DNA of 64,000 nt from the NCBI GenBank assembly GCA_947497455.1, contig CANMGU010000002.1, forward strand, positions 528,506 through 592,505, in the 5' to 3' direction. Below, in pieces: positions 53,549 through 64,000 of this stretch. The translations under genes and the position numbers were made by a program. This stretch comes from an uncultured Sphingomonadaceae bacterium. GTDB taxonomy: Bacteria > Pseudomonadota > Alphaproteobacteria > Sphingomonadales > Sphingomonadaceae. The notes beneath the pieces were generated by a model, which was not told where the DNA came from, did not search any database, and saw nothing but the letters and a program-made list of their open reading frames with translations. The first letter of the stretch is position 1; each line of letters opens with the position of its first letter.

Positions 53549-54666
53549 CGGACTTTTATGCGCGTTATCAGGCGCTGATCACGAATGGGGAATTGAAACC
53601 TGACAAAGATCAGGACGCCTGTGCACAGCGACTTGCGCAATTGCAGGAGGAACTGGAAGCGGTTCCGCCACGCGGTAGTGTGCTGTGGCGAATGTTCTCG
53701 AAAAAGCCAACCCCGCCACGCGGCATCTATATGTGGGGCGGTGTCGGGCGCGGGAAGTCGATGCTGATGGACCTGTTTTACGACAGCCTTCAGATCAACC
53801 GCAAGAAACGCGCGCATTTTCATGAGTTTATGCTGCTGGTGCACGATATGATGCGGGCTTGGCGGGAAGCCGATCCCGGTGATCCGATCCCCAATGTGGT
53901 GCGCGATCTGGCGCAGGATGCGCGTTTCCTCGCCTTTGATGAAATGGTGGTGAACAATAGCGCTGATGCGATGATCATGTCCCGGCTGTTTACCGGTCTG
54001 GTTGACGCCGGAGTGACATTGATTGCAACGTCCAATCGGCCACCGGTGGATTTGTACAAGGACGGTCTCAATCGCGAACATTTTCTGCCATTCATCGATC
54101 TGCTCGAGAATCAAATGGATGTCATCTCGCTAAACGGCCCGACGGACTATCGTCGCGAACGATTGGGCGGTGTCGATTTGTGGCATGTCCCCAATGGTGA
54201 GGCAGCGACGAAAGCATTGAGCGACGCCTTTTTTCGACTAACCGATTATCCACCGGAAGACCGCGCTCATGTGCCGTCCGAAGAACTACCAGTGCAGGGC
54301 GCGCGGTCGATGCATGTGCCCAAAGCGTTGAAAGGCGTCGGTGTATTCTCCTTCAAACGGCTCTGTGCAGAGGCGCGGGGAGCCCCGGATTACCTTGCCA
54401 TTGCGCGGCATTTTCATAGTGTCATCATCGTTGGTATTCCTATCCTATCCAAAGAGAACCGCAACGAAGCGGCGCGCTTTGTGACCCTCATAGACGCGCT
54501 CTACGAATATCGCGTCAAGCTACTTGCCAGCGCCGATGCCGAGCCTGATGCACTTTATCCCGAGGGCGACGGGTCATTCGAATTTGTCCGTACCGCCTCC
54601 CGGCTGGTCGAGATGCAGTCGGATGACTATCTCGCGCTCGGCCATGGTACCGGCGAAGCACTCTGA
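53545..54666 (+). CDS. zapE: AFG1/ZapE-family ATPase
   Basis: The 373-residue AAA-type ATPase has Walker A GGVGRGKS (residues 65-72), FDEMVVNNSADAMI as the Walker B region, and the family motif ATSNRPPVDLYKDGLNRE. Bacterial ZapE binds FtsZ at the division septum under stress; the mitochondrial homologue AFG1/LACE1 acts in turnover of respiratory subunits, which would also suit its place after sdhB. It overlaps the thioesterase gene by four bases. Confidence 0.93.
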   Translation: MTDFYARYQALITNGELKPDKDQDACAQRLAQLQEELEAVPPRGSVLWRMFSKKPTPPRGIYMWGGVGRGKSMLMDLFYDSLQINRKKRAHFHEFMLLVHDMMRAWREADPGDPIPNVVRDLAQDARFLAFDEMVVNNSADAMIMSRLFTGLVDAGVTLIATSNRPPVDLYKDGLNREHFLPFIDLLENQMDVISLNGPTDYRRERLGGVDLWHVPNGEAATKALSDAFFRLTDYPPEDRAHVPSEELPVQGARSMHVPKALKGVGVFSFKRLCAEARGAPDYLAIARHFHSVIIVGIPILSKENRNEAARFVTLIDALYEYRVKLLASADAEPDALYPEGDGSFEFVRTASRLVEMQSDDYLALGHGTGEAL

Positions 54667-54667
54667 C

Positions 54668-55708
54668 CTAAAGCAGGCTCAAACTGTCGAGATCGAGCGC
54701 CATTTGCGCCGGACGTTCCGCCATAACTGCAAACATTCGGTCCCCGCGTTCGGTTTGCTCGACATGCAGTGAAGCGTTTATCGCCATGATAAAGCCGGAA
54801 AAAGCATGGCGGCGATATTCTTGCCAGAATGACTCGAAATCAGGGGCATTACTGCGCTGTGCCAAATAAACTTGAACCAGCCCCCGTTCTGCAGCCCTCC
54901 GCTCCGCGGGGTCAGCAAAGCTGGTGCCGATCATATAAGCGACATCATTAGCCGGACTGCCCAATGTGCAGGTTTGCCAATCCACCAGAGCGGCAATATT
55001 CCCATCAGCATGAAAGAGGATATTGTCGAGCCGCATATCCCCATGCGTAACGGTTTGCTCCAGCGGCATGTGCCCGACATAGGGTCCGATCCGGTCAACT
55101 AGTTGCTGCCCGATGTCGAGTATCTCAGCTGACAGGAGATCGGCAAATCGCTCCCGGAAAATCGGATAACCGTTAGTAAGCGTTTGCTCGGTAAACGCGA
55201 CATTATCGGCAGCATGATGCAGCCATTTATAGGCGTTGAATCCGTCTTGGGGCTGAAAACTATGCAGAGCGGCGGCTTCTGCCAGAGTGGTTTCCACCTG
55301 AAGTAATGAGGCTCCAGCCAGCTGATCGCCTTGAACGGCTGGTGCCATATCTTCCAGTAGAAGGACAAATTCCTGCTCATTATCGGCGATAGCGGCATGA
55401 TAGCTTTTCGGGCACAGCGCACGGCAATGCTTCGCTACATCGCGGTACCAGCCCACCTCCATATCATAGAGATGGAAGATCGCTGCCGCCCCACGGCTAA
55501 CCGGATCGGCGCTCGGACATTTGGCAATAAAGCTGGCGGGAAAGCGATCGTCCTGCCAGTCGCAGATGAAACGGAAACTGTCACATACCTGTCCTGTACC
55601 TACCGGCTTATGGGTCATCGACAGCAGCGATCCTGACGGTGCACCGAACACATCCTCGATCCAGCGTGGATCAAATTCCTCCGGTCGGAGCGGGAATTCC
55701 GCGCTCAT
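54668..55708 (-). CDS. APH-fold phosphotransferase family protein
   Basis: The 346-residue protein has an aminoglycoside-phosphotransferase/choline-kinase-like fold. The catalytic loop is THGDMRLDNILF and the metal-binding motif is LVDWQTCTLG; LLLEDMAP marks the hinge. It belongs to the large group of uncharacterised phosphotransferase proteins common beside lipid and steroid catabolic genes in sphingomonads and actinobacteria. It overlaps the upstream CrtC/AttH-like gene by four bases (ATGA, 55705-55708). Confidence 0.87.
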   Translation of the reverse strand: MSAEFPLRPEEFDPRWIEDVFGAPSGSLLSMTHKPVGTGQVCDSFRFICDWQDDRFPASFIAKCPSADPVSRGAAAIFHLYDMEVGWYRDVAKHCRALCPKSYHAAIADNEQEFVLLLEDMAPAVQGDQLAGASLLQVETTLAEAAALHSFQPQDGFNAYKWLHHAADNVAFTEQTLTNGYPIFRERFADLLSAEILDIGQQLVDRIGPYVGHMPLEQTVTHGDMRLDNILFHADGNIAALVDWQTCTLGSPANDVAYMIGTSFADPAERRAAERGLVQVYLAQRSNAPDFESFWQEYRRHAFSGFIMAINASLHVEQTERGDRMFAVMAERPAQMALDLDSLSLL

Positions 55709-56817
55709 GGTGCGGGGTGCAGCAGGTCGGTGAGCCCGCTCGTCTTGTGCGGTCCGACAAATAATTGTTCGACAATCCCGACACCATCATGCCGCTCCGC
55801 GCCACTGGTCAGGACTGCATCGCTAAGTGCCTGAATATGGATGTAGAGCATGTCGTGATCCGGAACATTCGCGAGATCGATTACATCATAAGCGGTTTCC
55901 AGCGGCCCATGGTCCATTCCGTGGCCCCAGACCGGATGCATATAGCCGAGGCCGGACATATAGAAGGTGCGCGTCGCATCGCCGGTGCGCGGTGTGATCG
56001 ACAATGTCCCGTCGGCGGTGGGCAGGTCAATCTGTTTCACCCGCCGTGTGCCCGAATGATAGCTGAGATCAAAGTTGCCTGGTTCGAATTCCTGTCGCTC
56101 TCCATCGATGGCATCAACGACACCGCGACGGTTCCACGGCAGGCCTTCGCCATCATCATTGCTGTGAAAGAAGCAGGCGCGATTGTTGAAATTGAGCGGT
56201 GTCCACAGCCACCAGAATTGCGGCAGGGCCCCGGCAGGCGGAGGCTGCGATTCCGGTGAGCCCACCGGGCGGATGCCCCAGCTGCGGTCGCGGGTGCCGC
56301 GGTGCGTTTCCGGCGAAAGCGCCAGAGTTCGGTCGCCGACATGCAATGTCCCGGACCAGCCGCCATTTTGGGTCAGGCGGGTATAGTCCATAACCATGCG
56401 CGGTCCCTCGCGGCGGATGAAGCGCGGCTCCTCAATCGGCATGTGGCGGGCGGTGAAGCGGATATCAGCAGTAATCGGGCAACCGGTTTCTTTGGAATTC
56501 TCGCTGACGATGATCCGCAACTCTTGCAGGGGCTCGACAATCTCCACCGTAATCGGCCCGACGCAGAGGTCGAGTCGTTCACTGCCCATGCGTTTGGAGG
56601 CGCGCAGATTATGCTGCTGGCCATCGATCGATACGCAAAAGGCGGCATCCATGATATCGAGCTGCGGATAGATGCCTAGAGCAGCGGCAAAAAAGATACT
56701 GCCATCGGCGCTGTAGCCATTGAAGAAATAGCGGTCATAGAAATTCCGGTTGTCGCCGGACACAGCCATCGGCTCCGGCGTCTGATGCAGCGGATAATCG
56801 TCGCCTTTGCTCAGCAT
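55705..56817 (-). CDS. CrtC/AttH lipocalin-like protein, unknown function
   Basis: The 370-residue protein has two beta-rich halves reminiscent of the AttH/CrtC (hydroxyneurosporene synthase-like) lipocalin duplication, with the conserved-looking GTRDRSWGIRPVG and QFWWLWTPLNF segments. No signal peptide is seen. ATG 56817 is chosen, with AGGAGAG about 11 bases upstream; the frame stays open to 57936, but that part lies opposite mdh. Its coupling to a phosphotransferase gene suggests a shared pathway. The substrate is unknown. Confidence 0.75.
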   Translation of the reverse strand: MLSKGDDYPLHQTPEPMAVSGDNRNFYDRYFFNGYSADGSIFFAAALGIYPQLDIMDAAFCVSIDGQQHNLRASKRMGSERLDLCVGPITVEIVEPLQELRIIVSENSKETGCPITADIRFTARHMPIEEPRFIRREGPRMVMDYTRLTQNGGWSGTLHVGDRTLALSPETHRGTRDRSWGIRPVGSPESQPPPAGALPQFWWLWTPLNFNNRACFFHSNDDGEGLPWNRRGVVDAIDGERQEFEPGNFDLSYHSGTRRVKQIDLPTADGTLSITPRTGDATRTFYMSGLGYMHPVWGHGMDHGPLETAYDVIDLANVPDHDMLYIHIQALSDAVLTSGAERHDGVGIVEQLFVGPHKTSGLTDLLHPAP

Positions 56818-58370
<1,553 letters not shown>

Positions 58371-58459
58371 AACTTGGAACAAATTAAGCAAACTTGTCGT
58401 TCTGATCTAACTCATGATTTGTTTGCAAAGCCCTATTTAGGAAAAAGGAAATTTAACAA

Positions 58460-59350
58460 ATGTCTATCCTAATCGACAAAAACACCAAAGTTATCACGCA
58501 AGGCATGACCGGGAATACCGGCACATTCCACACCGAACAGGCGCTGGCTTATGGCACGCAGATGGTTGCGGGCGTTACACCGGGCAAGGGCGGTACGACC
58601 CATATCGGGCTGCCCAACTATGACACTGTGGCGGAAGCGAAAGACGCAACCGGCGCGACGGCCTCTGTTGTATATGTGCCGCCGCCATTTGCCGCAGACT
58701 CGATCCTCGAAGCGATTGATGCCGAGATTGAACTGATCGTTGCGATTACCGAAGGTGTTCCGGTGCTCGACATGGTGCGGGTGAAGCGGGCGCTGCAGGG
58801 CAGCAAGTCGCGCCTTATCGGCCCCAACTGCCCCGGTGTTTTGACCCCTGATGAATGCAAGATCGGCATCATGCCCGGCAGCATCTTCAAAAAGGGCTCG
58901 GTCGGCGTGGTTTCGCGTTCCGGTACGCTCACCTATGAAGCGGTGCATCAGACCACAGCGGTTGGCCTTGGCCAGACCACAGCGGTTGGCATTGGCGGTG
59001 ATCCGGTCAATGGCACCAACTTTATTGACGTGCTCGAGCTTTTCCTTGCCGATGACGACACCAAGTCGATCATCATGATCGGTGAAATTGGTGGCAGCGC
59101 AGAAGAAGAAGCGGCGCAATTCATCGCTGACGAAGCCAAGAAGGGTCGTAGCAAACCGATGGTTGGCTTTATCGCAGGTCTCACGGCGCCTCCGGGCCGC
59201 CGCATGGGCCATGCGGGCGCGATTGTCTCCGGTGGCCAGGGCGGCGCGGAAGACAAGATCGCGGCGATGGAAGCGGCTGGCATTCGGGTGTCACCAAGCC
59301 CGTCAGAGCTCGGCACGACATTGGACGCGATGCTGAAAGAAACAGTCTAG
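58460..59350 (+). CDS. sucD: Succinyl-CoA ligase subunit alpha
   Basis: The 296-residue subunit binds CoA and carries the phosphorylated His ([18 protein letters not shown], near residue 250). The N-terminal CoA-binding [16 protein letters not shown] and the [10 protein letters not shown] and [14 protein letters not shown] motifs are intact. AAAAAGGAAA precedes ATG 58460. It makes succinyl-CoA/succinate plus ATP or GTP with the beta subunit, whose gene is not in the window. sucA follows after a 54-base spacer. Confidence 0.96.
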   Translation: MSILIDKNTKVITQGMTGNTGTFHTEQALAYGTQMVAGVTPGKGGTTHIGLPNYDTVAEAKDATGATASVVYVPPPFAADSILEAIDAEIELIVAITEGVPVLDMVRVKRALQGSKSRLIGPNCPGVLTPDECKIGIMPGSIFKKGSVGVVSRSGTLTYEAVHQTTAVGLGQTTAVGIGGDPVNGTNFIDVLELFLADDDTKSIIMIGEIGGSAEEEAAQFIADEAKKGRSKPMVGFIAGLTAPPGRRMGHAGAIVSGGQGGAEDKIAAMEAAGIRVSPSPSELGTTLDAMLKETV

Positions 59351-59404
59351 ACTATTGGGCCCTCTGTGGAAGCAGGGGGCCACACCCTCCCCAAGGAAAT
59401 GATC

Positions 59405-62194
59405 ATGGGACTAGAAGGTCAGGAATTTGCAGGAACTTCCGAAAAGGAAGCAGGCCCGAGCTGGCAAAAGAAACATTGGCCGATTGATGACGCCGATGAG
59501 CTGAACAGCGCGCTCGACCCCACGCAAATGGGGATCGAGATCAAGGCGGCTGCGGCGAAATCCGGCAAGCCCATGTCGGACGCTGAAGTGGCGCTAGCGG
59601 CGGAGAAATCCATCCGCGCGATGATGCTGATCCGCACTTATCGCGTGCGCGGACATCTTGGGGCCAATCTGGATCCGCTTGGATTGTCCAAGCTGGAGGA
59701 ACCGGCTGACCTGACCCCTGAATTTCATGGCTTCAAGGCGGATGAGCTCGACAAGCCTGTTTATCTCGGCGGCGTATTGGGTTTTGAAACCGCGTCGATC
59801 AAGGAAATCGAAGCGGTGCTGCGCGCCAATTATTGCGGCTCGGTTGGTCTCGAATATATGCATATTGCCGACACGGTGGAGCGGCGCTTTCTGCAAGACC
59901 GGATGGAGGGCAAGGATGCCGCGATCCAATTTACGCCGGAAGGCAAGAAAGCGATCCTCAACAAGGTGATCGAGGGTGAGGAATATGAAAATTTCCTCGG
60001 CAAGAAATATGTCGGGACCAAGCGTTTCGGCCTTGATGGTGGCGAATCAATGCTGCCAGCGCTCGAAAATATCATCAAAAATGGTGGTGCTGCTGGCGTG
60101 CGCGATATTGTCTACGGCATGGCCCATCGTGGGCGGCTGAACATTCTCGCCAATGTGATGGCGAAGCCGTACAAGGTTATCTTTCACGAGTTCCACGGTG
60201 GCTCGGCCAACCCCGATGAAGTGGGCGGCTCTGGCGATGTGAAATATCATCTGGGAACCTCCACCGACCGCGAATTTGATGGCATTAACGTCCATATGTC
60301 GTTGGTCCCCAATCCATCGCATCTCGAGGCGGTGGACCCGGTGGTGCTCGGCAAGGTCCGGGCGCAGCAAGTGGCGCGCGATGACCTCACCAAGCATGAG
60401 CAGGTTTTGCCGGTTCTGATCCATGGCGACGCCGCCTTTGCGGGGCAAGGGATTGTCTGGGAATGTCTCGGCTTTTCCGGCATTCGCGGCTATAATACCG
60501 GCGGCTGTATCCATTTCGTGATCAACAACCAGATCGGCTTCACCACCAGCCCGCAATTTGCGCGCAGCTCGCCTTATCCGTCTGATGTTGCGAAGGGTGT
60601 TCAGGCACCGATTTTCCACGTGAATGGAGATGATCCCGAAGCAGTGACCTTTGCCTGCAAGATCGCGATTGAATTCCGTCAACGCTTTGGCCGCGATATC
60701 GTGATCGACATGTGGTGCTATCGCCGCTTTGGCCACAATGAAGGCGACGAGCCCAGTTTCACCCAGCCGATCATGTATGCGGCGATCAAAAAACATCCGA
60801 AGGTCAGCAAGCTTTACGAGCAACGCCTGGTGGAAGAAGGCGTGATCGACGCGGACTGGGGTACGAACACACGCAAGGCCTTTGCCGAACATCTGGAAGG
60901 TGAGTTCAAGGCCGCAGATGATTATGAGCCGGACAAGGCCGACTGGTTTGGTGGCCGCTGGCAGGGTCTCCATGTGCCTGCCGATCCCGAAACGGCAAGG
61001 CGCAATGTCGAAACAGCGATTGATACCAAACTGTTCGAGAGTCTGGGGCGGACACTGACCACGGTTCCCGAAGGCCACAGGATTCACAAGACATTGGGCC
61101 GTGTGCTCGATGCCAAGGCCAAAATGTTCCAGACCGGCGAGAATTTCGACTGGGCGACCGGCGAAGCGCTGGCATATGGTTCATTGGTTGCCGAAGGCTA
61201 TAATGTCCGCCTGTCCGGTCAGGATAGCGGGCGCGGCACATTCTCTCAGCGTCATGCCGTCTGGGTCGATCAGGATAGCGAAGAAAAATATGTGCCTTTG
61301 AGCACCGTGCCGCATGGCCGGTTCGAAGTGCTTGATAGTCCGCTGTCCGAATATGGCGTGCTCGGCTTTGAATATGGCTATGCCGGTGCCGATCCGAAAA
61401 CACTGGTATTATGGGAAGCGCAATTTGGTGATTTCGCCAACGGCGCGCAGATCATGATCGATCAGTTTATCGCTTCTGGTGAAGCCAAATGGCTCCGCGC
61501 AAATGGTCTCGTGATGCTGCTTCCGCATGGCTATGAAGGGCAGGGACCGGAGCATAGCAGTGCGCGGCTTGAACGCTTCCTGCAACTGTGCGCGCAGGAT
61601 AATATCCAGGTCGCGAACATCACCACGCCGGCCAATTATTTCCATGTATTGCGCCGCCAGATGCTGCGCAGCTTCCGCAAGCCGCTCGTCATCATGACGC
61701 CCAAGTCGCTGCTCCGTCATAAAATGGCGGTGTCGAGTGCCGAGGAATTTCAGGGCGACCATCATTTCATGCGGATCAAGTCGGATACCAATCCGCCCGC
61801 GGACAAGGATATCAAACGGCTGGTGCTGTGTTCCGGTAAGGTTGCTTATGACCTGATCGAAGCGCGCGATGCGGCGAAGGATAAAAACACCTCGATTGTC
61901 CGGATCGAGCAGCTTTATCCTTTCCCGGCCGAGCCCTTGGTCGTGCGTCTCAAGCGGATGAAAAATCTCGAGACTCTGGTTTGGGCACAGGAAGAGCCGA
62001 AAAATAACGGTAGCTGGGATTTTGTTCGCCCTTATCTGGAGGATTGTCTGGGGCAGGCGAAAGTCGGACCGACTGATCCGATCTATGCTGGGCGTGTGGC
62101 ATGTGCTTCACCGGCAACGGGGTTGGCCTCGCGGCATAAAGAGCAGCAGGAAAAGCTGGTTGCCGAGGCCTTAGGGCATCCGGTAAAAAAGTGA
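59405..62194 (+). CDS. sucA: 2-oxoglutarate dehydrogenase E1 component
   Basis: The roughly 929-residue thiamine-diphosphate enzyme decarboxylates 2-oxoglutarate and transfers the succinyl group to the E2 lipoyl arm. The TPP/Mg region GDAAFAGQGIVWECLGFS and VINNQIGFTT is intact, with the family motifs YGMAHRGRLN and PHGYEGQGPEHSSARLERFL. ATG 59405 (MGLEGQEF) has AAGGAA 6 bases upstream; GTG 59366 and ATG 59399 are alternatives. It belongs to the sucD-sucA-sucB-lpd unit. Confidence 0.96.
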   Translation: MGLEGQEFAGTSEKEAGPSWQKKHWPIDDADELNSALDPTQMGIEIKAAAAKSGKPMSDAEVALAAEKSIRAMMLIRTYRVRGHLGANLDPLGLSKLEEPADLTPEFHGFKADELDKPVYLGGVLGFETASIKEIEAVLRANYCGSVGLEYMHIADTVERRFLQDRMEGKDAAIQFTPEGKKAILNKVIEGEEYENFLGKKYVGTKRFGLDGGESMLPALENIIKNGGAAGVRDIVYGMAHRGRLNILANVMAKPYKVIFHEFHGGSANPDEVGGSGDVKYHLGTSTDREFDGINVHMSLVPNPSHLEAVDPVVLGKVRAQQVARDDLTKHEQVLPVLIHGDAAFAGQGIVWECLGFSGIRGYNTGGCIHFVINNQIGFTTSPQFARSSPYPSDVAKGVQAPIFHVNGDDPEAVTFACKIAIEFRQRFGRDIVIDMWCYRRFGHNEGDEPSFTQPIMYAAIKKHPKVSKLYEQRLVEEGVIDADWGTNTRKAFAEHLEGEFKAADDYEPDKADWFGGRWQGLHVPADPETARRNVETAIDTKLFESLGRTLTTVPEGHRIHKTLGRVLDAKAKMFQTGENFDWATGEALAYGSLVAEGYNVRLSGQDSGRGTFSQRHAVWVDQDSEEKYVPLSTVPHGRFEVLDSPLSEYGVLGFEYGYAGADPKTLVLWEAQFGDFANGAQIMIDQFIASGEAKWLRANGLVMLLPHGYEGQGPEHSSARLERFLQLCAQDNIQVANITTPANYFHVLRRQMLRSFRKPLVIMTPKSLLRHKMAVSSAEEFQGDHHFMRIKSDTNPPADKDIKRLVLCSGKVAYDLIEARDAAKDKNTSIVRIEQLYPFPAEPLVVRLKRMKNLETLVWAQEEPKNNGSWDFVRPYLEDCLGQAKVGPTDPIYAGRVACASPATGLASRHKEQQEKLVAEALGHPVKK

Positions 62195-62236
62195 ATATGA
62201 GCGGAAAATTCCGCCGATGAAAGTGAGCATAAGACT

Positions 62237-63469
62237 ATGGCAACAGATGTAAAAGTCCCCGTACTGGGCGAATCGATCACCGAGGCTACCCTAGGCGAAT
62301 GGCTCAAACAGCCAGGCGACGCGGTCGATGCGGATGAGCCCATTGCGAGCCTGGAAACCGACAAGGTGGCACTGGAGGTGCCGGCACCCGAAGCCGGCAC
62401 ATTGGGCGAGCATCTTGTTGCAGTGGGTGACACGGTAGAAGTCGGTGCGATTATCGCGAAGATTGAGGCGGGCGGTGGTGCTGCCGCATCACCAGCAAAA
62501 GCCGCTCCTGCTCCGGCTGCCGCAAAGGCCGCGCCTGCGGCGGATGATGGGACGGCCTCTTCCGTCACCCTGTCACCAGCGGTCCGCCGTCTGGTGCTCG
62601 AACATGGCGTCGACCCCAGCAAGATTAAAGGCACCGGCAAGGATGGCCGACTGACCAAAGATGATGTCGAGCAATATGTGAAAACCGGCGCGCCCGAACC
62701 ATTGGTGGAGAAGGGCGCGGCAAAAGGCGCGGAAGTACCTACGTCTGTTCCAGCAGCAGGCGGCACGCGCAATGAAGAACGCGTGCGGATGACCCGTCTG
62801 CGCCAGACTGTCGCCAAGCGTCTCAAAGAAGCGCAGGATACGGCCGCACTGCTGACGACCTTTAACGACGTCGACATGACCGCCGTGATGGAAACACGCA
62901 GCAAATATAAAGAGCTGTTCGCCAAGAAACATGGCGTGAAGCTGGGCTTCATGGGTTTCTTTGCCAAGGCCGCTTGTCTCGCATTGAAAGATGTTCCGTC
63001 GGTCAACGCGCAGATTGATGGCGATGAGATTGTCTATCATGACTATGTCGATATTTCAGTGGCGGTGAGTGCGCCCAATGGTCTGGTCGTACCCGTCATC
63101 CGCAACGCCGAGGCGATGAGCTTTGCCGATGTCGAGAACACGATCGGCGATTTTGGCAAGCGCGCCAAGGACGGCACGCTGACCATGGCCGACATGAAGG
63201 GCGGTACGTTCACCATTTCCAATGGCGGTGTATTCGGCTCCCTGATGTCGACCCCGATTATCAACCCACCGCAATCGGCGGTTCTGGGTCTTCACCGGAT
63301 CGAGCAGCGTCCTGTGGTAATGCCGGACGGATCAATTGAAGCCCGCCCGATGATGTATTTGGCGCTGAGTTACGATCACCGTCTGATCGATGGCCGCGAG
63401 GCGGTCACCTTCCTTGTACGGATCAAGGAAGCGATTGAAGATCCAACGCGGCTTTTGATTGATTTGTAA
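62237..63469 (+). CDS. sucB: 2-oxoglutarate dehydrogenase E2 (dihydrolipoyl succinyltransferase)
   Basis: The 410-residue protein has one lipoyl domain (lipoylated Lys in [12 protein letters not shown]), an Ala/Pro-rich linker, an E3/E1-binding domain ([20 protein letters not shown]) and a catalytic domain ending in [16 protein letters not shown], with the catalytic His and Asp. It forms the core of the 2-oxoglutarate dehydrogenase complex. It is preceded by sucA (42 bases) and followed by a repeat-like palindrome and lpd. Confidence 0.97.
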   Translation: MATDVKVPVLGESITEATLGEWLKQPGDAVDADEPIASLETDKVALEVPAPEAGTLGEHLVAVGDTVEVGAIIAKIEAGGGAAASPAKAAPAPAAAKAAPAADDGTASSVTLSPAVRRLVLEHGVDPSKIKGTGKDGRLTKDDVEQYVKTGAPEPLVEKGAAKGAEVPTSVPAAGGTRNEERVRMTRLRQTVAKRLKEAQDTAALLTTFNDVDMTAVMETRSKYKELFAKKHGVKLGFMGFFAKAACLALKDVPSVNAQIDGDEIVYHDYVDISVAVSAPNGLVVPVIRNAEAMSFADVENTIGDFGKRAKDGTLTMADMKGGTFTISNGGVFGSLMSTPIINPPQSAVLGLHRIEQRPVVMPDGSIEARPMMYLALSYDHRLIDGREAVTFLVRIKEAIEDPTRLLIDL

Positions 63470-63489
63470 CCTAGGTAACAACCCTAACT

Positions 63490-64000
<511 letters not shown>

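Noticed and set aside
58949..58996. Tandem 24-base duplication in sucD (23 of 24 bases identical)
   Set aside because: The encoded QTTAVGLG and QTTAVGIG align without gaps to the usual SucD segment, so the length is normal. Local similarity or gene conversion explains it better than an insertion.
60047..61087. 346-codon antisense frame in sucA (also 58469-59212 in sucD)
   Set aside because: They lie opposite well-supported enzyme genes and show no family features.

Overview
The window looks like chromosomal DNA of a moderate-GC alphaproteobacterium, most likely an aquatic member of the Sphingomonadales. This is inferred from the ubiquinone genes (COQ7-type hydroxylase, UbiG), the DUF885 peptidase, the GltD-DUF2059-GltB order and the sphingomonad-like signal-peptide proteins. 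No rRNA, tRNA, CRISPR array, insertion sequence or phage gene was recognised.

Layout. 1-12.6 kb is housekeeping: a DsbB-like protein and a COQ7 hydroxylase, a DUF885 metallopeptidase with a small secreted partner, a pair of bacterial PH-domain membrane proteins, nitronate monooxygenase, aspartokinase, UbiG, an acetyltransferase, DUF3224, a GST and a VOC protein. 12.2-19.5 kb (minus strand) is a glutamate synthase unit in the order gltD, DUF2059, gltB, small membrane protein. 19.8-21.6 kb holds uppP and an NDUFA9-like NAD-binding protein, convergent.

22.0-42.4 kb is the centre of interest. It begins with one 14.4-kb gene for a 4,798-residue surface or secreted protein with an N-terminal LEPR motif, a DUF4347 domain and about 40 tandem beta-sandwich modules of two kinds. 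Four genes follow with almost no spacing: a TolC-like outer-membrane lipoprotein, a HlyD-like adaptor, a second HlyD-like adaptor with a GAF-like cytoplasmic head, and a polytopic M50 (site-2-protease type) zinc metallopeptidase. The peptidase has a PqqD-like N-terminus and a HlyD-like C-terminus. No ABC exporter ATPase is present. I read this as a dedicated export and possibly processing system for the giant protein, in which the membrane protease sits where a type I system would have its ABC transporter.

42.5-45.6 kb holds a wax ester synthase/DGAT, a short-chain dehydrogenase and a MaoC dehydratase. 45.6-46.4 kb is an ArsR repressor plus SRPBCC partner, with a near-perfect operator over the start codon. 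46.5-52.0 kb is an envelope-lipid or glycan cluster: a hydrolase, two nucleotidyltransferases, a flippase, a HIT protein and a CDP-alcohol phosphotransferase. 52.2-64 kb is largely TCA cycle: sdhB, thioesterase and zapE, then mdh, a small membrane protein, sucD, sucA, sucB and the start of lpd. A phosphotransferase/CrtC-AttH-like pair lies on the opposite strand between them. sucC and sdhCDA are not in the window.
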